Source: UBA1413 sp964395045 (lineage in GTDB: Bacteria; Bacteroidota; Bacteroidia; Bacteroidales; Prolixibacteraceae). From it: a stretch of 5,781 nt of DNA. The stretch is from contig CAYNBE010000225.1 in NCBI GenBank assembly GCA_964395045.1, positions 1-5,781 on the forward strand. Reading direction: 5' to 3'. Below, piece after piece: positions 5,565-5,781 of this stretch; the first letter of the stretch is position 1, and the number at the start of each line of letters is the position of its first letter. The translations under genes were made by a program, and so were the position numbers. Under the pieces are notes generated by a model. That model saw only the letters and a list, made by a program, of their open reading frames with translations, was not told the origin of the DNA and did no database searches.

Positions 5565-5781
5565 AAAGAACTTTACCCTTTTGTGTAATTTCGTTAAGAA
5601 AATTATTTGGAGATTTCTTAATTACATCAAACATTGCCCTGGTATAAATCAGTAAATCTATGGATAAAATTTCCCTGAATTTCCTAATACCGGAACTGTC
5701 CTTCAAAAATACAAGCCACGCCTCCTTTTCCCGAACTCTGATGAGCGCATCCATAGCCTGCCTTTCAACATTCAGTCGGGC
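5548..5781 (-). CDS. Nucleotidyltransferase (MNT-like) domain protein, C-terminal part only
   Basis: The frame is open from the right window edge to TGA at 5550-5548, giving 77 visible residues. The ATG at 5754 lies inside it, but the frame continues upstream without a stop, so the true start is outside. The end of the protein, IDLLIYTRAMFDVIKKS and then FLNEITQKGKVLYE, has the form DLxVxTxxEFxxxxxxxxxFxxxIxxEGxxLYE seen at the C-terminus of small minimal nucleotidyltransferases. The catalytic GSxxxG and DxD motifs would lie outside the window and cannot be checked. It overlaps the HEPN gene by 17 nt in a different frame, the typical operon layout of MNT-HEPN pairs, in which the nucleotidyltransferase usually acts as the antitoxin by modifying the HEPN protein. 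It reads intact in the visible part. Confidence 0.7.
   Translation of the reverse strand, partial: ARLNVERQAMDALIRVREKEAWLVFLKDSSGIRKFREILSIDLLIYTRAMFDVIKKSPNNFLNEITQKGKVLYETFN

Overview
The window looks like a chromosomal segment of a Bacteroidota bacterium, probably of the order Bacteroidales. The evidence is the gene families (tandem head-GIN/DUF2807 proteins, a DUF4834-like small membrane protein, an S41 C-terminal processing protease of the Bacteroidota type), the near absence of Shine-Dalgarno sequences before start codons, and two boxes matching the Bacteroidota -7 promoter consensus TAnnTTTG. No rRNA, tRNA, CRISPR array, insertion sequence or origin is visible.

Layout. On the left, minus strand, lies an almost complete S41 carboxy-terminal processing protease (1-1618; its last few residues are outside the window). 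A 197-bp divergent intergenic region (1619-1815) carries one candidate promoter in each direction, each with its own short palindrome. On the plus strand follow four closely packed genes. Two are paralogous secreted beta-helix proteins of the head-GIN/DUF2807 type: a lipoprotein (1816-2532) and a soluble exported form (2545-3333). The third is a small DUF4834-like membrane protein (3333-3614) that overlaps its neighbour through TAATG. The fourth is glycyl-tRNA synthetase (3621-5174). At the right, minus strand and convergent with glyS, sits a nucleotidyltransferase/HEPN pair of the MNT-HEPN toxin-antitoxin type. The nucleotidyltransferase runs in from outside the window, and the HEPN gene appears broken by a frameshift.

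Most notable points. The two head-GIN paralogs share exactly the same rung spacing (21, 19, 19, 20, 18, 19 residues). The first carries Asn at the same position of all seven rungs, whereas the second carries only Glu, Lys or Asp there. The second paralog has an atypical hydrophobic C-terminal tail. It appears to arise because the frame misses a TAA within TCAAAAAATAA, the same 11-nt string that ends the first paralog, and so reads through a terminator-like hairpin. The HEPN frameshift and its 5-nt spacing to glyS are a second point of interest. Any functional link between the protease, the beta-helix proteins and the glyS cluster is inference from arrangement only.
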